DNA of 64,000 nucleotides, taken from contig OY294050.1 of the NCBI GenBank assembly GCA_958510825.1, forward strand, positions 4,193,340-4,257,339, given 5' to 3'. Below the pieces are notes generated by a model. The model saw only the letters and a program-made list of their open reading frames with translations. It ran no database searches and was not told the origin of the DNA. A program made the position numbers and the translations under genes. This stretch comes from Brachypterus glaber. Lineage: Eukaryota > Arthropoda > Insecta > Coleoptera > Kateretidae. Numbering within the stretch: position 1 is the first letter of the stretch; the number at the start of each line of letters is the position of its first letter. Positions 31,250-44,272 of the stretch are shown in pieces.

Positions 31250-34200
31250 TTATGTTGCCTAACGTATTGGACTGTTGTCCATTGTACTTAGAATTATAGT
31301 TGTACAAGTAGGTATCACAAATACTTTATATTAGAAAAAAAAATCTCTTTGTTTGAATATAAAATTTCAGTTTAAAAAGGCTTTATTTTTATATAGGACT
31401 ATTTTCAGTAGCAAAGCAAAACACTAATGATCCGTTTAATGGCTTAATTTTTTTATTTTCCTTTATTTTTCCGTCTTTTCATTTATTAATTAATTTTACT
31501 ATGACTAGTTTCAAAAGTTTTAAAGAGAAAAGAGAAATATTTAATTTTCTTCTGGAGCTTATCTTTTAACTTTTCTCCTAACTTTTCCCTGTTGAAATGT
31601 TTAAAACGGTCATAATTAAAACTCCCGAGCAAAAATTTTTATAGAGAAAAATTAATTTTTATCGTCATAAAAAATTAAAAACTGAAGTTAAATATATTTT
31701 TTTGTTTTAAACAATTAATTAAAGTTAATTAACATTATTTTTAGGAATTTTAGTACCTTACATAGAGAGAAATGTTCGGTAGAAATTAACGCGAAAATCT
31801 AGTAAAAGAAAAACATCAAAAATTATAAAGATCTAGTGTTTTACCTAGCTTGATAACTAAAAGTTTTTTACTACACACCGTTTTCGAGATAACTGATCTG
31901 AATACTTTTAAAAATGAGTATCCTAGGGTTTTTAAGGTTGCTAAATTCAAATCCGATGTCAAAAATTTAAAAATCAATATGGCGGATGCAATATGGCGTT
32001 AAAATTTTAAAAATTTCAATATTTTTGCCAAAAATTAGTTGTTAAGTATTTTATCCATTTTACCCTGGTAAGTTGCTGCTGTGGATGTAGGGATGGATCC
32101 AGGAGTCGTTTTTTTGAGGGGTTATCTATTTTTGGGCAAAAATGTCTAATCTTAGCCATCTGCTTATTTTTCTTTTTTTGGATATTTTCATTTAAAACCA
32201 GGACTTTTGGAGGATCCCTGCCGGTGTGGATAACACAGGGCAACAAATTTTTAAGTTTTGAAAGTTGATTTGGATCTGACAGCTAATTTTGGGTAATTTG
32301 GTTATGTTGATTTCGAATACCACGTCCGTCTTGTCCATCAAGTAAGGGTTTTGATCAACCGCACAGTGGGCCAGGAAAAAAACGTGGATAAAATTCTGAA
32401 TTTTTGCATACGACTACTTTTGATACCGCTAATTTCAAATAAAATAACGAAAAATTTCGAAAAAAAAAAAAATTCGCGCCATTAGGGTGGTTCAAAATTT
32501 TATTTTGGTTTCAATTTTTTTAAAAATGTGTCAAATGGCTTCTTTTGATTATGTTGATATAGACTAATGTCCATAACTTAAAAATTCTACACTTCATGAT
32601 AAAGAATGAGATTTTTGTCATGAATTATAGCTGAAAAAAAAAAATATACGTGATGGAAACAAAAAAATGTTGGGCAGTGGCTCTTAATTAAGCTAGAAAA
32701 TAAAAAACATCCGATCACAAAATCCTTGTTGACCTGTGTAATCTGTAATAGCAAATTACCATGGTAAAATGGTTAATATTTAATACTATACTTATAATGC
32801 AATACTATATACGACTGTATTTGGGTACTATTTTGCGATTTATTTAGAAGAGAGGTTTGAATTTTAAATTTAAAAATATTTTAGTTGAAAAAATTATACA
32901 TAACAATAAAACAACCACGATTTTAATGCAAATTTTGTAAAAATTTGATTATGCCCTCTCTGCCCTGATGTGCTTACCACTAAAAATAATTGGTAGTTCG
33001 GTTTCAATGGATCCCATCCATTAATATTCATTAAAGCTTAATGATTAAACAGTGTTCAGTAAATACTGTTTTTGATGTATACCACAATATGTGTACATAA
33101 GCCCTAAAAACGCCTTGTCTATTGATAAAGTCGTAAATAATGGGTATCTTAAGGCATTTTGTGCAGAGCTGGGTGGAAAAAACACCAAGAAAGAAACGTG
33201 AAAAAAACAGAGTTTATTCACAACCATTTGGTTAATTACATATATACATAAAAGTTGGAAAATTAATTATTATTAACTGCAACGTCCCAAAAAGTTAGAA
33301 ACACCTCATTTCAAAAGGGCTCTTGTAGCTAACTTCACGCATGTCACTCAAATGCATTTATTTTTTTATTTATTGATTTATTCATGATTTATTTTTATAA
33401 AATAACATCACATATACATTTAAGTTATATTTTTTTGGCATTTATGAAAAATAAACAGTGACTACTTCCAACTTCACGATGATAAAAGTTTAAAAAAAAG
33501 TTGGAATAGTCAGCCACACGGTAAGGATTAAAATTAAGCAAGCTTAATTCATAAAAAGTACGCAGGTAACCAAAAAATCAACACCTTTTTCTGTTTTCTG
33601 GCGTGAGTACAAAAATGTCGTTAACCTATTTTTGGATAGTCAACTTTGAATTTCCTGCATTACACATCAGTTCATATCCGGCCATCCTGCAGGACTTTAT
33701 TAATATGAGCGACTCTTAGTAGACTCAACGAGTTAGAAGCTGCCTTTTCTCGATTTCAAAAACAAGGGTCACGTTGAAAATCTTGATAAGGAATCGAACC
33801 GTCTCGACTCTTGATCAATTTACGCTTTTTATACACATACCACTTGAAAGTTTTAACTAAGTTCTCTACAAACAAGTTATTATGGAAATTAAGAATCATT
33901 GTTAATAAAAAAAAACTTTCCTGGCCTACTGTGGGGTTATTTCAACGCGTAATAACAAGGTCAATTAAGCCTGCAGAGGATTAACATTCTAAGACAGTTG
34001 TAGAAAAAGGATCTTAAGTAGGGATGATATTTTTTAATTATATATATTTTTTTAAACGCAGTCGTCCAACCGAAGTGATTGATCGACTTCGTGCTTGGTA
34101 GTACTCCTCAGAGCCACATATCGGTAGAAGGAAAACTACGAAAAATGGAGTGCTACATATTTTATTTTTAGAAAAATGAAGAAAAACAACTGGAAAAAGA

Positions 34201-34600
34201 AAATCTTTTAAAAGTCAATTCTAAAAAATGAAGAGTATATCAGAAAATGCGAAGCATGATATATTTTAAGGGCTAATTTAAGCGCCAGCAATTTGAAAAC
34301 AGCAATTTACTGTAGGTTATTTATTCCGTTTTTTTTGTTGTAGCCCAGTTTAAACACTTTTTATTTAGAATCCGACAATTTCATTTCGACTTTAATTTAT
34401 AGGTCTAAAGCTAGATGATTGCTTTAAAATTAACAAAATCCAATTTTAAACGAGTTTTTTATGTTCAACAATATTTTACTATGAAATTATTTTCCCTGCA
34501 ATTTTCCCTGATTACTAACATTTTTCCAGTTTATTTTTATCTATGTGTGAATATTTTATCGTGAGACAATTACTATGTTTACACGAGACCTAATTACATT
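31250..34600. other. Long unassigned AT-rich stretch
   Basis: No gene, no second copies seen, no long inverted repeats. Segments such as 'AATTCAAATCCGATGTC…ATATGGCGGATGCAATATGGCG' (31950-32000) read like the body of an old repeat and recur weakly near 58445 and 63785. Confidence 0.35.
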
Positions 34601-34607
34601 ACATTAC

Positions 34608-34879
34608 ATGTTTGTTTAACCTCGTACGTACTATTCTACTTAATTAAGCATCCCCTAAGTCCAGGACTTGTGTGGGCTAGTAGTAGAGGGAACCACCGGC
34701 TTTAATTGACTTTCGAACCAGTTTTTATAGGTAGTGTCCGCTTCACTTACGCCTTCGTCAAATTTCAATTATTAATTAACTGAAAAAGGCAAATCGGCGC
34801 CAGTGAGAATCGAACTCACGCTAGTTGGCTAGTAGACTTGTCATGTACAGACGCGGTAGACCACTAAACCAATTCTCCC
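34608..34879 (-). repeat. tRNA-derived SINE (copy 1)
   Basis: The minus-strand head (34796-34879) has A box TGGTTTAGTGG and B box AGTTCGATTCT in a tRNA-like frame, closing with CTCACTGGCGCC. The body continues with 'TTCAGTTAATTAATAATTGA', 'GGTTCGAAAGTCAATTAAAG' and 'TAGCCCACACAAGTCCTGGA', and ends in GAGGTTAAACAAAC. The body is shared with 44461-44710. It is not a tRNA gene: the acceptor and anticodon stems do not close properly and a body follows. Confidence 0.75.
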
Positions 34880-35055
34880 AAAAATTACTGTAGATATTTC
34901 TACCGTATTTATTAATACCTACGGTATTTAACTCCTGTGTAAACAACACACGTTTCTGTGGTATTTCAAGTATTTCTTAATCGGGAGTTATAAATCTAAC
35001 CCTAACAGGGTTAGAGTTAATAATCGGAATTTAGCCGTGACAAAAGGCCGGGTAA

Positions 35056-35298
35056 ACGTTGAAGATTTATATATTAATACCGCTATTAACAACTTTAGGC
35101 GAAAAAACAAATACACCTGAATATAAATCAAAAAGTTTTCTAGGTCGAGTTCTAGGTAATGTTTTTCTTCTGTATGCTGTCAATATTTTCGGTACCGTCA
35201 ACCGAGGCGACTTCGGACAATATTTAACAACGTTAAAGATTTATAAATACCGATACTGTTAACCTTAAGATAAAAAAACAATGTCAATATTTTCGGTA
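35056..35298. repeat. Segmental direct repeats left of a MITE
   Basis: 'GAAGATTTATATATTAATACCG' (35060) and 'AAAGATTTATAAATACCG' (35236), and 'GTCAATATTTTCGGTACCGT' at 35179 and 35283, are in the same order. A duplicated block includes a solo left end of the CCGTCAA MITE. Confidence 0.5.
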
Positions 35299-35426
35299 CC
35301 GTCAACCGAGGTGACTTCGGACACTTTTTCGCAAAGCACGTGTGTACAATTTGTGGGGTTGTGTGCACACGTGCTTTGGTTCAGAAGGCTTTGCGAAAAA
35401 GTGTCCGAAGTTACCCCGGTTGACGG
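35299..35426. mobile_element. TA-flanked MITE, CCGTCAA ends (short copy)
   Basis: CCGTCAACCGAGGTGACTTC and the right end GAAGTTACCCCGGTTGACGG, with 'CTTTTTCGCAAAG' on both arms. TA flanks at 35297-35298 and 35427-35428. Central loop 'GTGTGTACAATTTGTGGGGT' is shared with the copy at 3644-3853. Confidence 0.7.
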
Positions 35427-35429
35427 TAC

Positions 35430-36000
35430 TTATTTTGGTTATTATGTGTAAACGCTCTGGGTTTAATGGATATTAAGAAACACCGTACTTATAACTACGG
35501 TAGTTCTTTATCGTACCTATAAACGTAGTCAATAAAATTACGAATCCTTCGTGAGCTCGCTTGACAATCAACGCCCAATCATACTTTTCATACTAATAAT
35601 ATACTAATGTTAAAAATTAAAAATACTATTTTTAAAATGGGTATTAAATATTTAAGAAGGACTCTAATGTAAAAAATACAATAAAATGTTTTCCGGGCAC
35701 ACTATTAATTACTAGACAAACATAGTTGTTAAATAAAGTTAGCAATGAAATAAAAATGTCATCTGTCATATGATTTTTCCATCGATTCCACAAAAGGGCC
35801 AGCGGCGAGGCGAATAGGATCGGATAGAAAAAATTCCGTAGCCAGGCAACCGCTCAGACTGCGTCTGATCGATATAGAAGGACCAAAAACGTTCCACCGC
35901 ACATTGGACCAGATTCAATACTGCCTTCAACAAAACAAGACCTCTATAGTAAAATGTTATAATATTTTCCTATTTACAATAAAAAATACACTGCCTAGAA
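35430..36000. other. Unassigned, with GC-richer island
   Basis: 35795-35930 is clearly GC-richer than its flanks. Its open frames are short and no motif is recognisable. No copy elsewhere in the window. Confidence 0.3.
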
Positions 36001-36009
36001 AAAAGATTT

Positions 36010-36420
36010 ACCAATTTTCAGTTCAGTTTTAGCGACCAAAAAAACCTGATTATCCCAATTTTCAAGAAAACTACCCTCATCCGTTTTTTTTATTTAGATT
36101 TAATTTTAGCTACCTTAACAACCCCTGTGTACCAATTTTCACAAAAATATTGTAAACATTTAAAAATAATCACCCTTACCCCCCGGGGGTGGAGTGAGAA
36201 AAATGTTTTTATCAGATTTAGTTTTGCCCTTATATATCAATTTTAACAAAAATATTGAAAAAATTTAAAAATATTAATCCTCTTACCCCCACAGGGATGA
36301 AGTTAGAAAATATTTATTATCAAATTTAATTTCAGCAACCTCATAAACCCCTATAAAGCAATTTTCAAATTTTTGTGGAAATATATTGTATTTTCCCTAG
36401 ACCCCCATCTCAATGTTTAC
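36010..36420 (+). repeat. Diverged tandem repeat, about 110 bp unit
   Basis: 'CCAATTTTCACAAAAATATT' followed by 'TTTAAAAATAATCACCCTTACCCC' and 'TTTAATTTTAGC' recurs near 36055, 36131, 36238 and 36359. A reverse copy of one unit is at about 43970-44050. Confidence 0.55.
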
Positions 36421-36783
36421 CAAAAACCATCCCGAGCGAGAACTTTTGTTAATATACCTGTATGCCAAATTTCAAGTCCCTAGCTTTAAGCGTTTTAAAG
36501 TTATCGTGCCTACAAGATTTCCCGGACAGACCGACCTACTTTTCGACCGAATTTTTTTTTTTTTTGCTTGAGATTGATTTATATCGATATAAATCGTCAT
36601 AAAAAGCAAAAAAAAGTAAAAAAAATTGAATTTTTTAAGGTTCTGATTATTTTGTTGCTATTTTCATATCAGTCTTTCGGAGATTAAAAAAAAACAACCC
36701 AAAATGTAAATTTTAAAGCGCCTTCGCCAAAATTGCAAAAAATACGCCATTATGTGACTTTTCCGAGAAAACCACTAATGACC

Positions 36784-37015
36784 AGAGTTGATACTTTCAT
36801 TACAATAACAGGGTCGGACAACAGAAATTTTAAATTAGTTCTAATTTTTGGTTAGTTTCTTTAAAACATACCTATGCCGAATAGGATTATATGTCTGTAT
36901 TCAGACATAATCTTGTTCTGCATAGGTATTTATCAAACAAACTCACCAAATATTAGAAATAATTTAAAATTCCTGTTGTCCGACCCTGTTATTGTGATGA
37001 AAATATCAACTCTGG
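36784..37015. mobile_element. hAT-like MITE
   Basis: CAGAGTTGATACTTTCATTA and its inverse TCAACTCTG, with long arms ('CAGGGTCGGACAACAG', 'CATACCTATGCCGAATAGGA'). 8-bp flanks CTAATGAC and GTAATGAC differ by one base, giving an 8-bp target duplication. CAG-type ends and 8-bp duplication point to the hAT superfamily. A half copy is at 55605-55722. Confidence 0.65.
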
Positions 37016-37019
37016 TAAT

Positions 37020-39080
37020 GACATAATTTTATGTGATTCGCCATTATCGTACAAAATTTTAGCAAAATTGTTGGAGACATTTTTAAGAAAATCGAATTTT
37101 ACGGGTGGTATCCGTAGTTAGAATCGACCAAAAAAAAAAAAAAATGCACATTCGGATTAAGAATGTCATGAAACATCAAGAAAATGTGAAAAAAGTGGGT
37201 GTTAAAAAAATGTCTGTCTGTCTGTCGGTCTGTATGTAAACCTTATAAGTTTTTAACGGAATGTTCGATTTGAAAAATTATTTCACTAAACGGTTTAGGA
37301 CCTTTTCTATTTGCGTCACATTAAATATGGTTAACATTAGCGTTGGGCAAGGGGGGCAAAATGGAAAAAAAATATAATTTTTAGCGATATCTCACTTATT
37401 ATTTATAGTATGACAATATTTTTTGCACAAATGAAAATAATGTTTAATTCCCTACAAAAACACATGGACTATTAGTTTACGAGATATAGGCATTTTAATA
37501 ATTGTTGATATATTTTTACTTAATTAGATGTCATATTTTGACACTAGTAAAATTTCAATCATAGGTAAAATTAATTTCAGTTTGTTCAATTTGATATTTT
37601 ATTTTATAAACTTCCTCATTTTTCTGCCCTTTTAGGGGAAGAAGAGAAAACTATTAAAAACCCTTTGAGCAAGCTTATAAAAAACTAAAGATCCAAGTTG
37701 AATTTTGATCTGCCAAACAGTATCTTTTTTTTAACAGTATTTTTATCTTGCTAGAGTTCGTGTTTGGTTCAGTGTGCACCGCTGATGCTTTTATGTCACT
37801 AGTGGAGCACGGGCTTATACTGAGGGTGGCTCAATTAGGTATGAAGTAATGCCTGCAGGAGGTATGTTTATTTTATTTGATTCATAACATTTATTTATTA
37901 ATCAAATAAATAAAAACAACAGTCATATTTTTTTATTCATATTTTTCCTTAAGAAAGGAAAAAAAAATATTTTGTAAATAACTTAGTAAGTATGGTAGAA
38001 ATTCCACTAATAACAGCATTTTTTCGATTTTTTACAGTTTTGGCGAAGGCGCGAGCAAAAAATTACAAGTTAAGGGCCCTATTAAATAAAAAAAATAAAA
38101 AATATGTCATATTATGAGTCACATTTCATGCTTTTGCTGTAGAGTGCATTAATGTGACGTTTTCTGTCAAGAATTTCCTTGACAGGAACTCAAAATCATA
38201 TTTTTTCGAACAAGAAGAGGAAAATTGGTTAGGTATAATTTTTTTGGGTAAGCCAGACGTTCAAAATATTTGTAAGATTGTTTTGCCAGGCCCTTTTTTT
38301 GTGCAAGAACGGATTAAACTGATATAATTTTAAATCGTCACATATCATTCGTGGATAATGTAGGTACCTATAATAAATGAGTTAAATAAAAGTAAGTAAT
38401 TTATAAACTTTATGCAAAAATGTTCTTGCAAAGTTAAGACAAGCCTAATTTTTTCCTTGTAGACCTCATTTTTGGTTCTCAATTAAAATATTGCAAAATA
38501 AACAACTCAATAAACTTTTTAACCTCCAAACAGATTTTGGTATAATAGTGTCCTACTTCACCGACTAACTATGACGTCATTTAAACAACACTCTTCAAGC
38601 CATACTAGTATGATATAGTTACGATAATAAAATTTGGTTTTGCAGACCACATTTTAATGCGAAACTTATTATTAAAGATGGGTAACTTCTGACAGTTCTG
38701 TCAACACAGAACTGTCATATTATTTATTTTAATTTAAATTATTATTTTTATTTACCTCATAGTATCTCGCATGTTGTAATAACCTTTTCCTAAGTATAAA
38801 ATATACAGTTAATATTAATTAAACTTAAAGTATTTGTTTGGTTTCGCGTGAAAATGTAGTAGATATAAATTGATTTAAATCAGCGAATTGTTTGTTGGTC
38901 TTCCTGATTTCTCCTGTTAAATAGTTCTAATAGTTTTGAACCCACCGTTCTATCATTTGCTAATGATCAGAAATGGCACGTAACTAAAACCTAAATGCCA
39001 TGCGAAAGGAAAGAACCATACACGCAGAGATAGTAACAAGCCGTGAAGATATGTAATGCTTCGCATTCTATTATATACTT
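37020..39080. other. Unassigned stretch
   Basis: It contains a (TGTC)n run at 37212-37228 and a perfect small hairpin at about 38687-38715 (TGACAGTTCTGT/ACAGAACTGTCA). No gene supported. Confidence 0.35.
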
Positions 39081-39086
39081 CTCACA

Positions 39087-39467
39087 CACGGAAAAAAGAG
39101 ATTATACCTACCAAGAAAATTATAATCGCCTATTATATTAATATAAGGATCCGTGTTACAATTATGGCATTCAGTGTAAAAAATTATATGAAATACTTTA
39201 ATTATTTAGTGAATAATGAAATATAATAAATAGTATGATATTTATAGCTTAAATAGATTTAATTAATGTTCCGTGCTAATAATTTTTATAATATAACAAA
39301 ATTTCTGTAAATTTATAATAGTGCCTGTAATAAAAATAATCGTGTCTAATTTATTTGTAACATTATTAGTTTTCGTGTCCCTTATAATATATAGCTTAAA
39401 TCACTATAATTTGCCACTGTTACCAAATATCTTATAATTTAAAGCGCAGAGCCCACTAATTTCTTTT
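39087..39467 (+). mobile_element. CACGGAAA MITE (diverged copy 2)
   Basis: Same order of blocks as 10324-10747 with small deletions; the right terminal TTTCCGTG is eroded. Confidence 0.65.
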
Positions 39468-39564
39468 AATGCAGTGTATAGTAAATTGCATTTTTCGAAA
39501 TACTTAAACGCAAGTTAAAATTATTTTATTCAAATGGAAAATAAATAAAAACTGAGATAAATTT

Positions 39565-40048
39565 TTACATCCACGTGCATGGGTAATTTACTTGCAGCTG
39601 CTGCTGATGTGAATTAACACTCGAAGCGTTAATATAAATGCGGTGTGTATTGTATTTTTACATCCAATGTGTAAAGTTTACACACTGGATACAGAAAACA
39701 TACACAAGTATTAACAACTCAAAATTTGCAGGCCAGAGTTACCGCCTAAATAAGTAAAATATTATAAAATGTATGTTTTAAGGATATTGTATTAATCACA
39801 CTTTTTAAATATTTACTTTTAATCAACACTTACCAATTATTTCTTTGAAAAATCTAGCACACACAAAATTATACGTACGCAGTGTATTGTTGCAGAAGGT
39901 ATGGATGTAAAAATACACACTCTAGGTCAAAATCACCTCACGTGTGTAGTGTCACATCAATGTTGATGTACATTTATATAAAGGTGTAAAATTTACACAT
40001 TTATAGAGTGTATTTTTTTACACCTTTTCAATGTAATTTCTTTCAGTG
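39565..40048 (-). mobile_element. CACTGAAAGAAATTACATTG family, short copy
   Basis: Reverse-oriented relative of 50970-51627: it shares ends, 'CACACTGGAT' blocks and the 'ACATCAACATTGATGTGACAC' hairpin. It lacks about 180 bp present in the other copy. Confidence 0.6.
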
Positions 40049-40051
40049 CAG

Positions 40052-40092
40052 TATAATACTATTCTAGCGCTACGCGCTGTGAAAAGTATAAT
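40052..40092 (-). repeat. Solo GCGC palindrome of the 9575 repeat family
   Basis: 'ATAATACTATTCTAGCGC…GCGCTGTGAA' matches the palindrome in inverse, without the rest of the repeat. Confidence 0.45.
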
Positions 40093-40099
40093 AATATTA

Positions 40100-41090
40100 A
40101 TTAAAAAAATTCAAATGGGTGGGTTCACTGTGTTTTACATAATGTGTACCCATTTTTGGAAAATACCGTGAATGTACTAAATCAATCTAAAAGTCCAATA
40201 AAATTGTAGCAATAATAAAAGTTGCCTCGCTTATCCGTAGTTATCGCTATAACTTCCATATATAATGGTTCTTCAGCCCCATGGCGACAAAAATCTGAAC
40301 TGTTATTGCCTTAAATTACTTTTCAGATTTTTTGGGAGCCAGTATAGATTAGAGACATTTTTTAGCGATGAATATTTTTCAAGTTAAAAAAAATCATTTT
40401 TTAGCCTCAAATAGGTGACGTCAGTACGATTTTTTTTTTAATATTTATAGTTTTTAAAACCGTACGCCATCTGGTTTTAAAGATGATATTCGACAGATAT
40501 TTGACAGCAGACGGATGTTTTTCTACGATCTTTGTTCTGTGAGTCAACAATTGAGTTAGATCTGTGTTCTGTTACTCCAAAATTGTATCCCAATTGTATT
40601 TATTGATTGATATGTATCGAAGAAAGATTTTAGAATGTTTTGAGGTTATATTATTAATAGCATGACGTCAGTTTTTTAAACTTATCATTTTAGCGATATA
40701 TTGAATGTGACGTAGCACACGAAAATGTTTTAAAAAGTTTTTAAAAATCTAACGAAAAATATTGAACGCTAAAAAATGTTATGATCATTTCAAAGATTTT
40801 ACACAAGGCTGTCAAAAACACTTATGTTAAACTTGAAATTAAAAATATACTTTTGGATAACATCCTTTTAAAACTTTAACACCCTATACTGCTATTTTAT
40901 CTTACTTTTTACTTTCTCATAAAACGAAGTAATTTGAAAAAAAAATCAAATATTATTTTTGCTTAAATCATTTTAAATTATGTCTGAATCCACGATGACT
41001 TAAGAACGATTTGAGCTAGCAACTTGAAATATGGTATGCAGATGTTTTTTATATTATCTTGGACAAATTCGTATTTCAGCAAAATCGGTT
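40100..41090. other. Unassigned stretch
   Basis: No gene or element recognised. Confidence 0.3.
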
Positions 41091-41093
41091 GGA

Positions 41094-41325
41094 GGAAGGG
41101 AGGTAAAAGGGGGGTTAAATTTTTGTTTTGGTCGTATTTTTTCTATTATTTACAATAGAAGAAATATTTAAAAACCCTATGAAAGGTAAAATAAAATTAC
41201 ACAAAAAAATGTAATTGTCATTTTTTTCCAGGAAGGGGGGTAAAAGGGGGTTAAATTTTTGTTTTGCTCGTATTTTTTCTATTATTTCCAATAGAAGAAA
41301 TATTTTAAAACCAACTAAAAGATAA
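41094..41325 (+). repeat. Two-copy tandem duplication, about 136 bp
   Basis: 'GGTAAAAGGGGG' followed by 'GTTAAATTTTTGTTTTG' and 'CGTATTTTTTCTATTATTT' occurs at about 41100 and 41236 with over 90 percent identity. Confidence 0.7.
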
Positions 41326-41809
41326 AAAAATCCCTCTTCCTCTCAAACGACCCCTCCCCTAATATTAGAAATTGGACATAACTTTTTATGAGAAAGTGTT
41401 CTCGCTCATTCGAGACGACTGGTTTCAAATCTATTTCTTTAAGAAGTCATAAATAAATATCAGAGCAATTTGATCATGTTTAAAACCTTAATTAAAAATT
41501 GCAGAAACGTTTGACATGATCTGCCCAAAAGCGTGAGATTTGGCCAAGGTTCAGTAATTCAGTAATTACCACTTTTGTAAATAATAGTGTTTAAAAATGA
41601 CCCTGTATGTTAACTATTGCATAACCAATAATTACACGGTTGCAAATAGAGAATATATTTTATAAGGAATAATTTTGCAACCTGTTTTTATCTGGTTCCG
41701 GAGGAAAATTCCCATGTAATGATTATTGAAAAATAAATTCACTACTTTTTGAATCATATGAAATGTAATTTCGTTTAGAATTCGAATAAACCTAAATTGT
41801 ACTTTACAG

Positions 41810-41934
41810 TACGATATTTCAAGAACGCCTTGACGTAGAGACTTAAATTATGGACCAAAGATTTTCAACGTGGCAAACTACCTATGGTAAAAATTCTTTA
41901 AGTCCCTACGTCAAAGTATTCTTGAAATATCGTA
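41810..41934. mobile_element. Short MITE, TACGATATTTC ends
   Basis: ACGATATTTCAAGAACGCCT and inverse over about 38 bp, including 'TTGACGTAGAGACTTAAA' / 'TTTAAGTCCCTACGTCAA'. About 125 bp total. Confidence 0.65.
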
Positions 41935-42025
41935 GTAAGTTGTTTTGCAAGCGACCTGAACCATTAATATTATTTTAAGAATAGATTTTACGATGCGACG
42001 ATTAATAGTATTTTTCTTTACCAGT

Positions 42026-42153
42026 TACCAACATATATTCATTCATAATATCTTTTGTTTCATTTATTATCCAACTAAAAAGTTGGTAGCCTTGTTGTCA
42101 AGTCAAATTGAATAGTTAATGAAACAGAAGATATTATGAATGTTTGTTGGTAA
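42026..42153. mobile_element. Short MITE, TTACCAACA ends
   Basis: 'TTCATTCATAATATCTTTTG TTTCATT' on the left pairs with 'AATGAAACAGAAGATATTATGAATG' on the right. About 128 bp. Confidence 0.6.
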
Positions 42154-42159
42154 AACTTG

Positions 42160-43960
42160 TAAAGTGAAATAATAAAAATTGTCTTACAAAAATCTTGACA
42201 AAAATCTCGAAAATATCGGTAATATTTGACAAGATTTCGATCTCAAAATCGACAGAAGGGGCCAAATTAAAAATACGTTACGCATTAGGAGGGGGTGTAA
42301 TGCTTTAGCATTAGGATACGTTACGAAGCCAAAAAAAATTAATTCATTAATTAATTAATTATTTGATTTTTGTCAGCAAAATCGTTAATGTAAATGTAAA
42401 AAAAATCGAGTAAAAGAAATAAAATTAGGGGACTTTCAGGGGCCGGGGAGGGGGCAGGGGGCAAGCCGGCAGCCCTCCATGGCTGCTCCACTGGCCCCTG
42501 AGACAAGAAATCTCGATTTTTCGATTTTCGTTAAACCCTGCAAACAACCCCATTCTCGACCCCATTGCACCGGTCGCCATCTCGATGGCTTCGAATTAGT
42601 CTGAATCATTTATGAAACAAAAGACAATTTTCCATAAATAGACAGTCGTCGGTTGAAATGAACTCCATGTGGGATTTATTATAATCAATTCAGCGGATAA
42701 TCTATTTTAGGTTTTGCCAGAAACGGGCCTTGTCAAGGCCGTCCTCCGTGTTTTTTTAAGGCTTGTTTTAAAACACGTTTTTTTTTTGTGAAAATGTATT
42801 TTTTTTATTTTAGGTTCAATTACAGACCTTTTTTCAATTGTTTTTATTTCTAGTCCAAACCAAAATATTTTATTTTTCGTGAAATAATAAAAATTATACA
42901 TTACATTATCTATTAATGAGTTTAAGAGTTGAAATGTCAGTAACAAACAAACAAACAAATGGCTCCCCTGGACTCGAAACTTTTAAATATTATAAAAGCT
43001 TCAACGTTTTTTAGTATATTTTTAGTTCCTTTTTCATTTAATAAAATTTTATAACTGTATTTTACCTCAAAAAAAAAAATGGACCGCCCCTGGGTCCTAT
43101 GTGCACGACTTTTAAAACAACAAAACTGTGTTTTTTACAAAAAAAACCAAATTAGTGTTTTTATAAAATGTGGCTTTGTTTGAACTTTTGTATATTGGTT
43201 AATTATTATTTTTCTTGTAGATATTTTGTATGTTTTGTATTTTTTATATGGCCCTCTGGGTTGGAATAAAGGATAATTATTATTTAAAAGGTTTTTTTTT
43301 TGTTTTTTTATGTTATTTTTTTAATTTACAGCTTTACTTTTTGCCAACTTCGATTTTTTTTTCAGAAAACTTTTGTTTATGATAAATCTAGGTATCAATT
43401 TAAAAACAAAAATAAAAAAATCTGTCGGTTAATTTTTGTGCAAGCCTTGCACTGCAAGGTGGAAATTTATCCACGAGTTCGAAAAATACGAGATACTAAG
43501 AATGTTTAAGTATTTTTTGAAGGTGTTAATTTATTTTTTTTTTGCTAAAAAATGGCATCTAATAATATTTTTTTTAAAGAATAGTAGTTTTTTTGAGAAT
43601 TTATGGGATATCTTACTAAAATACACTACGTATAGCCATTTTGGGCGTTAGTACAAGAATACGGCAATTTTTTTAATTAAATATTAATTTTATTACTGTT
43701 TTATGGGAAGGCCATAAACCGAACTAGTGCTTTTTCTTCGTGACATTATAGACGCCGTAAAAGCACATTCTATGTTAAGGCATGAAATTGGCATGCTACA
43801 GAAGATAATTTAAAGGAAGAAAAAAAAAAGAAGCACAAGAAGAGGAACAACCATTTTCTTAATATAGATTAAATTTTAAGGAATATTGTAATTTTTAAGG
43901 TCGCTCAAAGTAAACCTGATAACAAAAATGGTCCAACTTTAACCTCGCGAAGCAAAGCGC
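42160..43960. other. Unassigned, partly T-rich
   Basis: A GC-rich segment at 42430-42510 has TTTCAGGGGCC facing GGCCCCTGAGA. 42770-43700 is strongly T-biased. No supported gene. Confidence 0.35.
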
Positions 43961-44180
43961 AATAATTTTTAAATATTCACAATATTTTTTACAATGTTTT
44001 TGTGAAAATTGGAATATTAGAGTTTTCAAGGTAGCTGAAAATGTTACTAATAATAAAAAATCAATCTGCATGCCCGGGGATCGAAAAAGCTTTTTTACTG
44101 GGCAGAGTATTTTTTATTGTTTTATAAATATTATTTATTTAATTCAGTTTAGGCTTCGGCATGTTATTTTTTATTACTTT

Positions 44181-44226
44181 GGGAACGTTCAAGTATTGCG
44201 TAACGCAAATTTTGATCATTTTGGAC
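44181..44226 (+). mobile_element. Solo end of GGGAACGTTC MITE
   Basis: GGGAACGTTCAAGTATTGCG and 'CAAATTTTGATCATTTTGGA'; no second end. Confidence 0.6.
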
Positions 44227-44272
44227 TAGCCGGGAGAAAATAATGTAATAAAAATGGTCACCAGATCTCCGA

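Noticed and set aside
34796..34879. A tRNA gene on the minus strand
   Set aside because: A and B boxes are good, but the stems do not close and the sequence continues into a SINE body that has a second copy.
34990..35030. Telomere-like CTAACCCTAACAGGGTTAG
   Set aside because: Only a small hairpin with fewer than two TTAGGG-like units; no array.
37745..37860. Possible exon ending at GGAGGTATGT
   Set aside because: All frames are closed by stops except one of about 33 codons, which also stops before the donor.
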